From positions 558,001-622,000 of the forward strand of contig NZ_JAYFFH010000001.1 of assembly GCF_036289385.1 (NCBI RefSeq): DNA of 64,000 bases, in the 5' to 3' direction. The DNA comes from Anaerofustis butyriciformans (GTDB lineage: Bacteria; Bacillota; Clostridia; Eubacteriales; Anaerofustaceae). The translations under genes and the position numbers were made by a program. This document shows positions 22,483 to 31,932 of this stretch, piece after piece. The first letter of the stretch is position 1. The number at the start of each line of letters is the position of its first letter. Under the pieces are notes generated by a model. It did no database searches and was not told the DNA's origin. It saw only the letters and a list, made by a program, of their open reading frames with translations.

Positions 22483-23871
22483 TTAAAACATAACTTTTTC
22501 ACTAATATATTTAACTAAATCTTCAATTTTTATTCTTTCTTGTTCCATTGAATCTCTGTCTCTAACAGTAACAGCACCATCTTCCAATGTATCAAAGTCT
22601 ATTGTAACACAGTAAGGAGTACCAATTTCATCTTGTCTACGATATCTCTTACCAATATTACCTGCTTCATCATAATCAACCATAAAATGTTTAGAAAGTT
22701 CAGCATATACTTCAGTTGCTTTTTCAGATAATTTCTTTGTTAAAGGAAGAACTGCCACTTTATAAGGAGCTAAATAAGGATGTAACTTAAATACATTTCT
22801 TGTTGTGTTATCTTCAAGAGTTTCTTCTACATAACAATCACAAAGAAGTGTAAAGAATAATCTACCTGCTCCAACACTTGGTTCTATACAATAAGGATGG
22901 AATTTTTCATTTGTTATAGGATCAACATATTTCATATCTTTTCCAGAAAATTCTTCATGTGATTTTAAATCGAAATCAGTTCTGTCTGCTATTCCCCAAA
23001 GTTCTCCCCATCCGAATGGGTATTCATATTCAATATCTGTTGTAGCATTTGAATAATGAGATAATTGTTCTTTTGCATGATCTCTAAATCTAATGTTTTC
23101 TTTATTAATTCCAAGAGAAACTAAGAAATCAAAACAATATTGTCTCCAATATTCGAACCATTTCATTTCATCTTTTGGTTCACAGAAAAATTCAAGTTCC
23201 ATTTGTTCAAATTCTCTTGTTCTAAAAATGAAGTTACCAGGTGTAATTTCATTTCTGAAAGATTTACCAATTTGTCCTATACCAAAAGGTAATTTTTTTC
23301 TTGTTGATCTTTGAACATTTTTAAAGTTTATAAAAATCCCCTGACAAGTTTCCGGTCTTAGATAAATTGTATTTACACTATCTTCTGTCACACCTTGGAA
23401 AGTTTTAAACATTAAGTTGAATTGTCTTATTTTTGTAAAATCATGTTTACCGCAATTTGGACAAACTATATTGTTTTCTTCAATATAATTTTCCATTTTT
23501 TCATTACTCCATCCGTCAGCATTTGCATCAAGACCTTTCTTTTCCAAATCATCTTCAATTAATTTATCAGCTCTAAAACGTGATTTACAGTTTTTACAAT
23601 CCATTAAAGGATCATTAAAGTTTTTAAGATGACCACTTGCTTCCCAAACTTTTGGATTAACCAAAATAGCACTATCAAGCGCAACATTGTAAGGTGATTC
23701 TTGAATAAATTTTTTAAACCATGCATTTTTAACATTATTTAAAATAAGTGTTCCAACAGGACCATAATCAAAACTATTTGCAAGTCCTTCATAAATTTCA
23801 GAACCTGGGAATATTATTCCTCTCATTTTTGTAATACTTATTATTTCATTTAAACTAAGCCTTCTTGTCAT
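22483..23871 (-). CDS. glyS: Glycyl-tRNA synthetase, homodimeric (eukaryote-like) type
   Basis: A 462-residue class II synthetase that charges tRNA-Gly. Its single-chain form is the alpha2 type. Motif 1 to 3 regions are visible: PGSEIYEGLANSFDYGPVG, the zinc-type Cys pairs CKNCKSRF and CPNCGKHDF, FRNEITPGNFIFRTREFEQMELEFF, the motif-3 region EPSVGAGRLFF and the anticodon-binding domain (LAPYKVAVLPLTKK). I prefer the ATG at 23871 (MTRRLSLNE) after GGAGGAAAAA over the upstream ATG at 23883. It is 31 bases after recO and probably co-transcribed. No T-box leader was seen upstream. Confidence 0.95.
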   Translation of the reverse strand: MTRRLSLNEIISITKMRGIIFPGSEIYEGLANSFDYGPVGTLILNNVKNAWFKKFIQESPYNVALDSAILVNPKVWEASGHLKNFNDPLMDCKNCKSRFRADKLIEDDLEKKGLDANADGWSNEKMENYIEENNIVCPNCGKHDFTKIRQFNLMFKTFQGVTEDSVNTIYLRPETCQGIFINFKNVQRSTRKKLPFGIGQIGKSFRNEITPGNFIFRTREFEQMELEFFCEPKDEMKWFEYWRQYCFDFLVSLGINKENIRFRDHAKEQLSHYSNATTDIEYEYPFGWGELWGIADRTDFDLKSHEEFSGKDMKYVDPITNEKFHPYCIEPSVGAGRLFFTLLCDCYVEETLEDNTTRNVFKLHPYLAPYKVAVLPLTKKLSEKATEVYAELSKHFMVDYDEAGNIGKRYRRQDEIGTPYCVTIDFDTLEDGAVTVRDRDSMEQERIKIEDLVKYISEKVMF

Positions 23872-23902
23872 TTTTTCCTCCATTTTTTATTTATTGCATA
23901 TA

Positions 23903-24664
23903 TTAACTTAATTTTATCATATCTGATAAAAATTTAAAACTATTTGTTTTCTTTTGAAGATTATAAGTTATATAATTATTCAAAATTACAATTATATTGT
24001 TACATTCTTTTAAAGATACCTTAGTAAAATCAATATTTTTAATATCCTTTAAGTTTATATAAGTTAGTTCATTAATTAAATTTATTTGCTTTAAAGTTAA
24101 TTTGTTTGATGAAAAATACTTTGTTGTACATTTTTTGCAAGATAGAATACTGCTTTCAAAATCAAGGTAGTACTCACTGCATTTTGCATCACCGCATAAA
24201 TTACAATATTTAAAATCAGGAATAATCCCTGAAATACCAAGCAGCTTTAACATAAACATAAGTGCTACAAAAGATATATTTTCTATTTTACATTTTTGAA
24301 TTAAACCTAAAGTATAAAATAAAAGATTAAAAGTTATTTCTTCTTCCATTTTATCTTCATAAAATATATCAATAAGCTCACAAATATAACTTGCAAAAGA
24401 AAGTCTCTCAAGGTCGGTTTGTATTCCCGGAAAACTTTTAATATAATCCGCACTTTTTAAAGTATAAAAATTTTTCCCCGGATATAATACAAAATAACTA
24501 TAAGAAAATGTGCTTGTTTGGGCTATTACTTTACTTCTTTTTGAAGCAGCGTTTTTTGCCATAACACTTATTTTTCCTCTTTCTTTTGTAAATACAGTAA
24601 GTATCCTGTCATTATCCGAATATTTAATATTTTTTATAACTATACCATGATATTCTCTTAACAT
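23903..24664 (-). CDS. recO: DNA repair protein RecO
   Basis: A 253-residue recombination mediator that helps load RecA in the RecFOR pathway. The N-terminal OB fold starts LREYHGIVIKNIKYSDNDRILTVFTKERGKISVMAKNA. Residues toward the middle carry the zinc-type Cys set CNLCGDAKC and CKKC. I chose the ATG at 24664, just after AGAGGGG, over an upstream start at 24691. Upstream lies a short AT-rich gap, and glyS follows downstream. Confidence 0.92.
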   Translation of the reverse strand: MLREYHGIVIKNIKYSDNDRILTVFTKERGKISVMAKNAASKRSKVIAQTSTFSYSYFVLYPGKNFYTLKSADYIKSFPGIQTDLERLSFASYICELIDIFYEDKMEEEITFNLLFYTLGLIQKCKIENISFVALMFMLKLLGISGIIPDFKYCNLCGDAKCSEYYLDFESSILSCKKCTTKYFSSNKLTLKQINLINELTYINLKDIKNIDFTKVSLKECNNIIVILNNYITYNLQKKTNSFKFLSDMIKLS

Positions 24665-24822
24665 AAACCCCTCTAAAATATCATTTATCAAATATCTAAT
24701 GCAATTTTATTACATAAATATATTATATTTTCAATAAGTATTAAATTAATTTAACATGTTTAAAATTTCTAGTTAAATTATTTAAAATATAAGAAAAAAA
24801 TTTTAATAAAAAGTAATATATA

Positions 24823-27213
24823 TTATTTTAATGTTACAACAGTAGCACCATCTCCACCTTCACCTATATCACCAAGTCTGTATTTTTTTACATATGGATG
24901 ATTTTTTAGTAGTTCACTAACGGCTTTTTTTAGTACCCCGGTACCTTTCCCATGAATTATTGTAACAAGTTTTAAGTTTGCTAAATATGCATCATCTAAA
25001 TATTTTTCGACTTTTAAAATAGCATCATCCGCATACATTCCTCTTAAATCCAAACTTGTTTTTATAGTTTTCGCTTTTGTATTTGAATATTTAATTACTG
25101 ATTTTTGTAACTGTTCTTTTTCTCTTTTTGAAGGCTCTATTTTAGAAATTGGAATCTTTGTTTTTATTATACCTGCCTGAATAAATACATTATTTTTATT
25201 ATCAAATCCAAGTATTGTCGCATATTGATCCAAACTCTTTATATATACTTCCTGCCCTACTTTGAAATCTTCTTTTTTACTTTGCTTATTCTCTTGTTTC
25301 TTTATTTCATGAGAAGGAATATAAGAATTTAAAAGTTCTTCTTTTTCTTTAATTTGGTTTTTAATTTTATCTATATCTTTTTTATATTTATCATTATTTG
25401 CATTAACATTTTTTGGAATGCTAATTTTATTTAATTTGTTTATAATTTCTTTAGATTCTCTTTTTGCATCAGCAATAATATCTTTAGCTTTTAAGGAAGC
25501 ATCAAGCATAATTTTTGATTTGTTATTTTCTATATATTCTTTTTCCTTAGTTAGCTCGTCATTTAATTTTTCATTTTCAGCTAACAATTTTTCTACTTCA
25601 TTTTTTTCTTTTTCAACTAAAGCTGTTTTATCATTAAGTTCCCTTATGAGCTCTTCGATATCTCTATTTTCTTTTTTAATATTTTTCTTTGCTTTTTCAA
25701 TTATTTCACTGTCAAGTCCTAGTTTTTTAGAAATTTCAAATGCATTTGATTTACCTGGTATACCAAGTATTAATTTATATGTTGGTGATAATGTTTCAAC
25801 ATCAAATTCAACACTTGCATTCATTACATCCTTTTTAGTTATAGCATATTCCTTTATTTCACTATAATGAGTTGTCGCAAAAACCTTTGCTCCGATATTC
25901 TTAAGTCTGTCTATAATTGCAACCGCAAGAGCAGAACCTTCTACAGGGTCTGTACCGGCTCCTAATTCATCTATTAATACAAGTGTTTTATCATTTGAAG
26001 AATTAACTATATCTACTATATTTGTCATATGAGAAGAGAAAGTACTTAAACTTTGAGCAATACTTTGCTTATCTCCTATATCGGCAAAAATATTTTCGAA
26101 CACAGGCAAACAGCTGTTTTCATTTGCAGGAATAAAAAGTCCGCACTGCATTAAAAGTGAACATAAACCAACCGTTTTTAAAGTAACAGTCTTACCCCCT
26201 GTATTTGGACCTGTAATTATCAAAGCTTTAAAGTCATTGTTTAAAACAATATTTGAAGGGACAACCTTATTAATATCTATAAGAGGATGTCTTGCTTTTT
26301 TTAAATCAATAGTGTTATCTTCACTTATAACAGGTTTACTATATTCATTTTTTATACAAAAATCTGCTTTTGCATTTAAAACATCTAAATATAAGAGAAT
26401 GTTTTCGTTAAATTTCAAACTATTTGCATTCTCTTTTATCTTTAGTGATAAAATTTTTAAAATAGTTTCAATTTCTTTTTGTTCACTTATTTCAAGTTCT
26501 TTTAATTTATTGTTTAAATTTACTATTGCCTCAGGTTCAATAAATAATGTTGCACCACTTTGAGATGTATCATGAACAATACCTCTAACCTCACCTTTAT
26601 ATTCAGATTTTACTGGAACAACATATCTTGAATATCTTATAGTTACAATATTTTCACTTAAGTATTTTTGATACTTATTTGAATTTATAATACTGTTTAA
26701 TTTTTCTCTTATTTTATTATTTGTATTTTTTATGTTTCTTCTTATATCATAAAGAGTACTGCTTGCTTTATCACTTATGGTTTCACTATCTATTATTACT
26801 CTGTCAATTTCCTTTTGAAGATAAGATAAATCTTCAATATTATTTGCGTAATCTTCTAATGTAGGGAAAACATCTTCTTGTGACAGATTAGATAAAATAT
26901 GTTTTTTTACCAAAGAAGCACATTTTATACTTTTTGAAATATTTATAAAATCATCATTTATAAGTATTCCGTCTTTAGATGCTCTTGATATTATATCTTT
27001 ATTTACTTTATAACCATAAATAGGAAGCGATGAAAAAGAAAGAGAAAATCTTATAAGTTCATCAAGTTCATTTAATTTATCAGAAATTAAATATATATTA
27101 TCTGTAGGTAGCAAACTTAATACCTCTTCTTTTGCATTATCGCTATAAGCATGTTCACTTATTAATGAAATTATCTTATTAAATTCTAAAGCTTTAAAAG
27201 TTTTATCATTCAT
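24823..27213 (-). CDS. mutS2: MutS2 family ATPase/endonuclease
   Basis: A 796-residue MutS2 protein. It acts on recombination intermediates and, in some bacteria, on collided ribosomes, not in classical mismatch repair. Core and clamp regions are followed by the ATPase with Walker A GPNTGGKTVTLKT and Walker B VLIDELGAGTDPVEGSALA. A long coiled-coil follows (about 515-610). The C-terminal Smr nuclease domain contains SLDLRGMYADDA and TIIHGKGTGVLKKAV. It starts two bases after the end of the downstream carboxypeptidase frame, so the two are tightly linked. Confidence 0.96.
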   Translation of the reverse strand: MNDKTFKALEFNKIISLISEHAYSDNAKEEVLSLLPTDNIYLISDKLNELDELIRFSLSFSSLPIYGYKVNKDIISRASKDGILINDDFINISKSIKCASLVKKHILSNLSQEDVFPTLEDYANNIEDLSYLQKEIDRVIIDSETISDKASSTLYDIRRNIKNTNNKIREKLNSIINSNKYQKYLSENIVTIRYSRYVVPVKSEYKGEVRGIVHDTSQSGATLFIEPEAIVNLNNKLKELEISEQKEIETILKILSLKIKENANSLKFNENILLYLDVLNAKADFCIKNEYSKPVISEDNTIDLKKARHPLIDINKVVPSNIVLNNDFKALIITGPNTGGKTVTLKTVGLCSLLMQCGLFIPANENSCLPVFENIFADIGDKQSIAQSLSTFSSHMTNIVDIVNSSNDKTLVLIDELGAGTDPVEGSALAVAIIDRLKNIGAKVFATTHYSEIKEYAITKKDVMNASVEFDVETLSPTYKLILGIPGKSNAFEISKKLGLDSEIIEKAKKNIKKENRDIEELIRELNDKTALVEKEKNEVEKLLAENEKLNDELTKEKEYIENNKSKIMLDASLKAKDIIADAKRESKEIINKLNKISIPKNVNANNDKYKKDIDKIKNQIKEKEELLNSYIPSHEIKKQENKQSKKEDFKVGQEVYIKSLDQYATILGFDNKNNVFIQAGIIKTKIPISKIEPSKREKEQLQKSVIKYSNTKAKTIKTSLDLRGMYADDAILKVEKYLDDAYLANLKLVTIIHGKGTGVLKKAVSELLKNHPYVKKYRLGDIGEGGDGATVVTLK

Positions 27214-27215
27214 TT

Positions 27216-28721
27216 TTATCTTCTTCTTTTCCCTTTTTTATAAACTTTTTTTGTAATTGGGCGTCTTTTTTGAGGTTTATTTTTTTTAACGATTTTAATC
27301 TTTTTTCCCTCTGAATTATAAGCAGGCCTAGGTCTTACACTTTGTGAACCATATGCTTTTATTTCATTTTGAAGTCTTCTTCTTCTTGTTTTTTTTCTCT
27401 TTTCTATTCTTTTTTTTGTTCTGTGTTTTGAAGAAATAACAAGAGCCATAACAATAAGACAGGCTAGTGCTATAAATATAAGAGCATTGGTAATAAATAT
27501 ATCAAATGTCGACCTCATATTTACATCGCTTTTTGAAAATGCAGGAACACTTTTAAAAAGTTTATTATTGAAATAAACGTTTATATTACCTATATTGTCA
27601 TCTTCATGTATTGAATTAACAAGCTCTAATTCTTCTCCTGCTGTTTTCTTTAAATAATCTTCATTTGGAGAAAACTCTATTCTAAAATTTTCCTCAGTTG
27701 AACTTTTATTAGTATAAACATAAATATCGTCGTTAACCTTAACTTTCAGCTCTCCTGTTTCTCCAAGAGCAAGATTTTGAACAGTATATTTATATAAAGT
27801 TTTATCTTTTTCTTCAATTAATAATTTTTTTGTTTCTGTATTACCATATTTTAAAAGATTTTTTGCATATGTAAATTGTTCTTTTGTTGAAGATGCATGA
27901 AGTACTGCTGCATAGTATTTAACACCTTGTGCATTTTCACTGGAAACAATTACGCATCTTCCAGCTTCCGATGTATATCCGGTTTTATCTCCTTTTGCAA
28001 GGTTATAAAAATAATCGCTAGACTTAACTATAATATAGTTATGACCTGACCATTTATGAGTTGTCTTATTAGTAGTTGTTTCATAATATGTAGAATTAAC
28101 AACCCTATTATAAAAATCATAATTATCTGCATAGGCAGCAATTAATACCATATCATGAGGTGTAGAATAATGATTGCTATCATGAAATCCATGAGGATTT
28201 GCAAAATGAGTATCATTCATTCCAAGTTCTTTTGCTTTTTTATTCATTGCATCAACAAAAATATCATATGCTTTTTCCTTGGTAGTTTTTTCTCCATTTA
28301 TAATATTTCCAACATTACATGCAAGAACAATGGCTGCATCATTACCGGAAGGAATCATTAAACCGTATAGCAAATCTTCATATGATAAGACTTCACCTTT
28401 TATTAAATCAGATACAGAACTACCGGCAGGAAGCCAATCAAGTTCGCTTCCTACGGTAACTTCTTCATCTAAATTTTTTACATAATCCAAAGTAACGGCC
28501 GCTGTCATAATTTTGGTAGTGCTGGCTGGGTACATTTTTTTATTCCCATTATAATTATAAAGCTCACTTTGGGTTGAATCTTCATATAAATACAGTCCCA
28601 AGCTTGAACCTTCTTTAACAGTAGGCGCTGCTGCATTTATACTTGAATTTATATTAAATATTAATATAAAAGTCATTAAAAAGCTTAAAAGAACTCTTTT
28701 TAATCTCTTTTTATTTTGCAT
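27216..28721 (-). CDS. D-alanyl-D-alanine carboxypeptidase (DacF/PBP5-like)
   Basis: A 501-residue class C low-molecular-weight penicillin-binding protein that trims peptidoglycan side chains. A signal-like N-terminal segment is followed by the serine motif ASTKIMTAAV (S-x-x-K), SGNDAAIVLA (S-x-N) and KTGYTSEAGRC (K-T-G). A PBP5-type C-terminal domain comes next. Unusually, a single membrane segment (ITNALIFIALACLIVMALVI) is followed by a tail of some 75 residues that is almost all Lys/Arg and probably cytoplasmic. The ATG at 28721 follows AAAGGATGC. It lies between the M16 peptidase and mutS2. Confidence 0.92.
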   Translation of the reverse strand: MQNKKRLKRVLLSFLMTFILIFNINSSINAAAPTVKEGSSLGLYLYEDSTQSELYNYNGNKKMYPASTTKIMTAAVTLDYVKNLDEEVTVGSELDWLPAGSSVSDLIKGEVLSYEDLLYGLMIPSGNDAAIVLACNVGNIINGEKTTKEKAYDIFVDAMNKKAKELGMNDTHFANPHGFHDSNHYSTPHDMVLIAAYADNYDFYNRVVNSTYYETTTNKTTHKWSGHNYIIVKSSDYFYNLAKGDKTGYTSEAGRCVIVSSENAQGVKYYAAVLHASSTKEQFTYAKNLLKYGNTETKKLLIEEKDKTLYKYTVQNLALGETGELKVKVNDDIYVYTNKSSTEENFRIEFSPNEDYLKKTAGEELELVNSIHEDDNIGNINVYFNNKLFKSVPAFSKSDVNMRSTFDIFITNALIFIALACLIVMALVISSKHRTKKRIEKRKKTRRRRLQNEIKAYGSQSVRPRPAYNSEGKKIKIVKKNKPQKRRPITKKVYKKGKRRR

Positions 28722-28745
28722 ATTGCATCCTTTCAATATTTTAGT

Positions 28746-31673
28746 CTAGAACAATGTTATTTCATTATCAAATAAATCTTTACACTCGTCTATTTTTGCT
28801 TTATTTCCGGCAACACATTTAACCGAATTTTTAATTACTTCATCAAACATTTTAGCATGTTTAATTAAATCTTCTTTTTTAGTTGTTAATACTTCTTTTC
28901 TTCTTCTCTTTATATCTTCATAAGTATCCAATGTATATACTCTTGAAACATATTCTCTTATTTTCCCATATACCGTTAAAGGAACATCCATGTCAGATAT
29001 TGTTCCGATTATAAGTTTATTTACATCTTCATCAGTTAAATCTAGATTACTTATACACTCAAAAAGATTTTGATATACATCATAAGTTCTTTTTACATTT
29101 GGATCTCTATATGAAACTAAACCTAAATTTCCGTATTTATCAATTTGAATAAATGAACCATATGCACCGCCCATAACTCTTACATTGTTCCATAAATATT
29201 CAGTTGACAAATATTTTTTTAATACAAGCATTGAACCTTCATATTCATATCCTAAATTTTTGTATAGGTATCCTTGCCCTACATAGTTAACAAGTGAAGG
29301 CATTATAATAGAAGTATTTTCTTTGTTTTCTTCATAATCAAAGTTAATTGTTGTTTTAGATGTACTTTGATATTTATTTAAAAAGTCTATAGCTTTGTTT
29401 ATACTTGTTTGTTTATTTTCTTTGCTTATAGTTATTATAACATCTTTTCTTGAAGATATAATTCTATCCACAAGTTCTTTAAACAATTTAATTATTGTTT
29501 CATATTTTTCATCAAAATTATCATTTAATTCTTTTAAGAAATTATAATAACTTATTCCACTTAAAAGAGTAATAAACTTAAACTTTCTACTAATTTTAGC
29601 AAACATTTCGTTTAAAACCATTTTATGTGTTGCTGACATTATCTTAGATTGTGTTTTTGATAGTTCTTCCTTAATAACATCTCTTAGTTTTTCTTTATTG
29701 TTAAAATCACTTCTTAATAAAAGTTCTTCCATTATTTCATACATTTTATCTTCTTTTTCACTAAATGCCTTTATGCAGCAAGTAAAGAATGACCTGAATT
29801 TCTCAGGATTTTTTACGTTTTGATATGGTGAAACAGTAAATAAAATGTCACCTAAATTTTCATTTATTTCGTTATTTAAATGAATCATATCAAAGTTTTT
29901 AGTATCGAAATTCTCAAAACATTTTGTAAGAAGAGACAAAGCGTGAATTTCTTCGTTTGAATTTAAAGAAACTTCATAATTAATATCTAAATAAGTTATA
30001 TCTTTTGTATCATCTACTCTTACATAAATATCATTAATTCCTTCATGAATAATTTCAACATCATTTACAACAATAGGATTTTCATCTATGTCTTTTATAT
30101 ATATTCTTGGAACCAAAGCTTTCACTTCATCACTATCAGGCGTTTGTTGAGCTTTTAGTAAAGCATTTGTACTATCTACCAAGCTTTCCAACTCTTTATC
30201 ATTTAAACTTTTTTTGAATTCACCAAGTTTTTCTTTTAAAATCTCATCATTTTTATCTGATAAATTTTCTTTTGGAGAAAGTATCACAAAGTTATATTTA
30301 TCATTTTCTACAATAAATTCTTTTATAACATTTTCAAACAAACCATTTTCAGCTTCTTCTTTTATTTGTTCTAACGCATTTTCATATTCTAAAAGTAAAG
30401 TCGGATCTCCATCATATAACCAACTTTCCATTATTGTAATGCCATAAATTAATCCTTTTGGATATGTTCCTGTATCTGCTTCTTTTAATTCAAATTCAAA
30501 ATTATTTATAGCAGATTTAATAATGTCTTTATCTATACCATCATTAATAATTTTTTTAAATGTAGATATAACAGTCTCTTTAAAAACTTCTATTTTATCT
30601 TTCTTTGCATTTTTAGCGACTACACTAAATACAGGTTGCAGTATTCCATTATTATAATCAAGAACAACTTCATCAGCGATTTTAGCATCAAGAAGAGCTT
30701 TCTTTAAATAAGAAGAATCTGAATCAAAAAGAATCTTACATAATATTCCAAAAGTAAGACCAAGCTTAACATCAAGAACATTACCTATACTGTAATTCAA
30801 AGCAAGTAAGTATTTACTGTCTATATTTTCATTTGAGTTTACAGAATAATATTTTTCCACCCTTTTTTCAATATTAGTAAAATCAACTTGTTCATTGATT
30901 TTTGAATCTATTTCTATTTTGTCATAATTACAAAGATAAGATTTATCTATATATTCAAGATGACGTAAAATATCAGTATCACCATATATATAAATGTAAG
31001 AATTAATTGGATGATAATATCTTTTGTGAAAATTCAAAAATTCATCATAAGTTAAATCAGGAATATATTTAGGATCCCCTCCTGATTCGTAGAAATAAGG
31101 AGTATCTTTATATAAATTGGACTCTATGCTTCTTGCAAGGATGTCTTCAGGATCAGAAAAAGCACCTTTCATTTCATTATAAACAACGCCATTGTATTTT
31201 ATTTCATCATCTTTATTCTCTATATGATAGTGCCATCCCTCTTGTTTTAATATTTCTTCTTTATCATATATTAAAGGATTAAAAACAGCATCTAAATATA
31301 CATCCATTAAATTTCTAAAATCAGCTTCATTTGTACTGGCAATTGGATACATTGTTTTATCTGAAAAAGTCATCGCATTTAAAAAAGTATTAAGAGATGA
31401 TTTTATTAGCTCAACAAAAGGTTCTTTTAAAGGATATTTTTTTGAACCACAAAGAACACTATGCTCTAAAATATGAGCACTTCCCGTATTATCTACAGGA
31501 GGAGTTCTAAAAGTTATGCTAAACACTTTGTTGTTATCATCATTTTTAATATATAAAAGTTTTGCACCGGATTTTATATGTTCAAATTCATATGAAACAG
31601 AATTTATTTCATGAACAGTTTTTACATTTTTTAATATAAAGTTTGAATATACTTTATTTTGTTCTAATTTCAT
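28746..31673 (-). CDS. M16C family zinc metallopeptidase
   Basis: A 975-residue peptidase of the insulinase superfamily, presequence-protease (Cym1/PreP-like) group. The inverted zinc motif HILEHSVLCGS (H-x-x-E-H) is near the start, with the more distal Glu in the NEADFRNLMDVYLDAV region. Four-domain length is normal. It lacks a signal peptide and should be cytoplasmic, degrading peptides. ATG at 31673 follows GGAGGTACAA. It is the first gene of a run with the carboxypeptidase and mutS2. Confidence 0.93.
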   Translation of the reverse strand: MKLEQNKVYSNFILKNVKTVHEINSVSYEFEHIKSGAKLLYIKNDDNNKVFSITFRTPPVDNTGSAHILEHSVLCGSKKYPLKEPFVELIKSSLNTFLNAMTFSDKTMYPIASTNEADFRNLMDVYLDAVFNPLIYDKEEILKQEGWHYHIENKDDEIKYNGVVYNEMKGAFSDPEDILARSIESNLYKDTPYFYESGGDPKYIPDLTYDEFLNFHKRYYHPINSYIYIYGDTDILRHLEYIDKSYLCNYDKIEIDSKINEQVDFTNIEKRVEKYYSVNSNENIDSKYLLALNYSIGNVLDVKLGLTFGILCKILFDSDSSYLKKALLDAKIADEVVLDYNNGILQPVFSVVAKNAKKDKIEVFKETVISTFKKIINDGIDKDIIKSAINNFEFELKEADTGTYPKGLIYGITIMESWLYDGDPTLLLEYENALEQIKEEAENGLFENVIKEFIVENDKYNFVILSPKENLSDKNDEILKEKLGEFKKSLNDKELESLVDSTNALLKAQQTPDSDEVKALVPRIYIKDIDENPIVVNDVEIIHEGINDIYVRVDDTKDITYLDINYEVSLNSNEEIHALSLLTKCFENFDTKNFDMIHLNNEINENLGDILFTVSPYQNVKNPEKFRSFFTCCIKAFSEKEDKMYEIMEELLLRSDFNNKEKLRDVIKEELSKTQSKIMSATHKMVLNEMFAKISRKFKFITLLSGISYYNFLKELNDNFDEKYETIIKLFKELVDRIISSRKDVIITISKENKQTSINKAIDFLNKYQSTSKTTINFDYEENKENTSIIMPSLVNYVGQGYLYKNLGYEYEGSMLVLKKYLSTEYLWNNVRVMGGAYGSFIQIDKYGNLGLVSYRDPNVKRTYDVYQNLFECISNLDLTDEDVNKLIIGTISDMDVPLTVYGKIREYVSRVYTLDTYEDIKRRRKEVLTTKKEDLIKHAKMFDEVIKNSVKCVAGNKAKIDECKDLFDNEITLF

Positions 31674-31932
31674 TTGTACCTCCAAATGTATTCTTTAATT
31701 TGCTTATCGTAAATATATATTATATATAATTTTGCTCTTTTTATAAATACTTTATTTATATAAATTTAAATATTTCACTTTTTTTTATAAATAAAATTAA
31801 TTACAAAAAAGTGATAATAATGTTAAAATTTTATTAAATATTTCCAAAATGGAACATATAGCATTGATAAAAATTTTACTATGCTATATAATGTTAAAGA
31901 ATATGCTATGTCATATAAATTGGAGGTAAAAA
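31674..31932. other. Divergent promoter region between the M16 peptidase and the PBP gene
   Basis: An AT-rich gap of about 260 bases. It must hold the promoters of both divergent genes. I see no riboswitch or clear dyad, only ATGTTAAAG/TATGTCATATA-like repeats near the PBP start. The PBP ribosome binding site is TTGGAGG. Confidence 0.5.

Noticed and set aside
24665..24822. Possible T-box upstream of recO-glyS
   Set aside because: The gap is short and plain AT-rich, with no specifier stem or T-box sequence.
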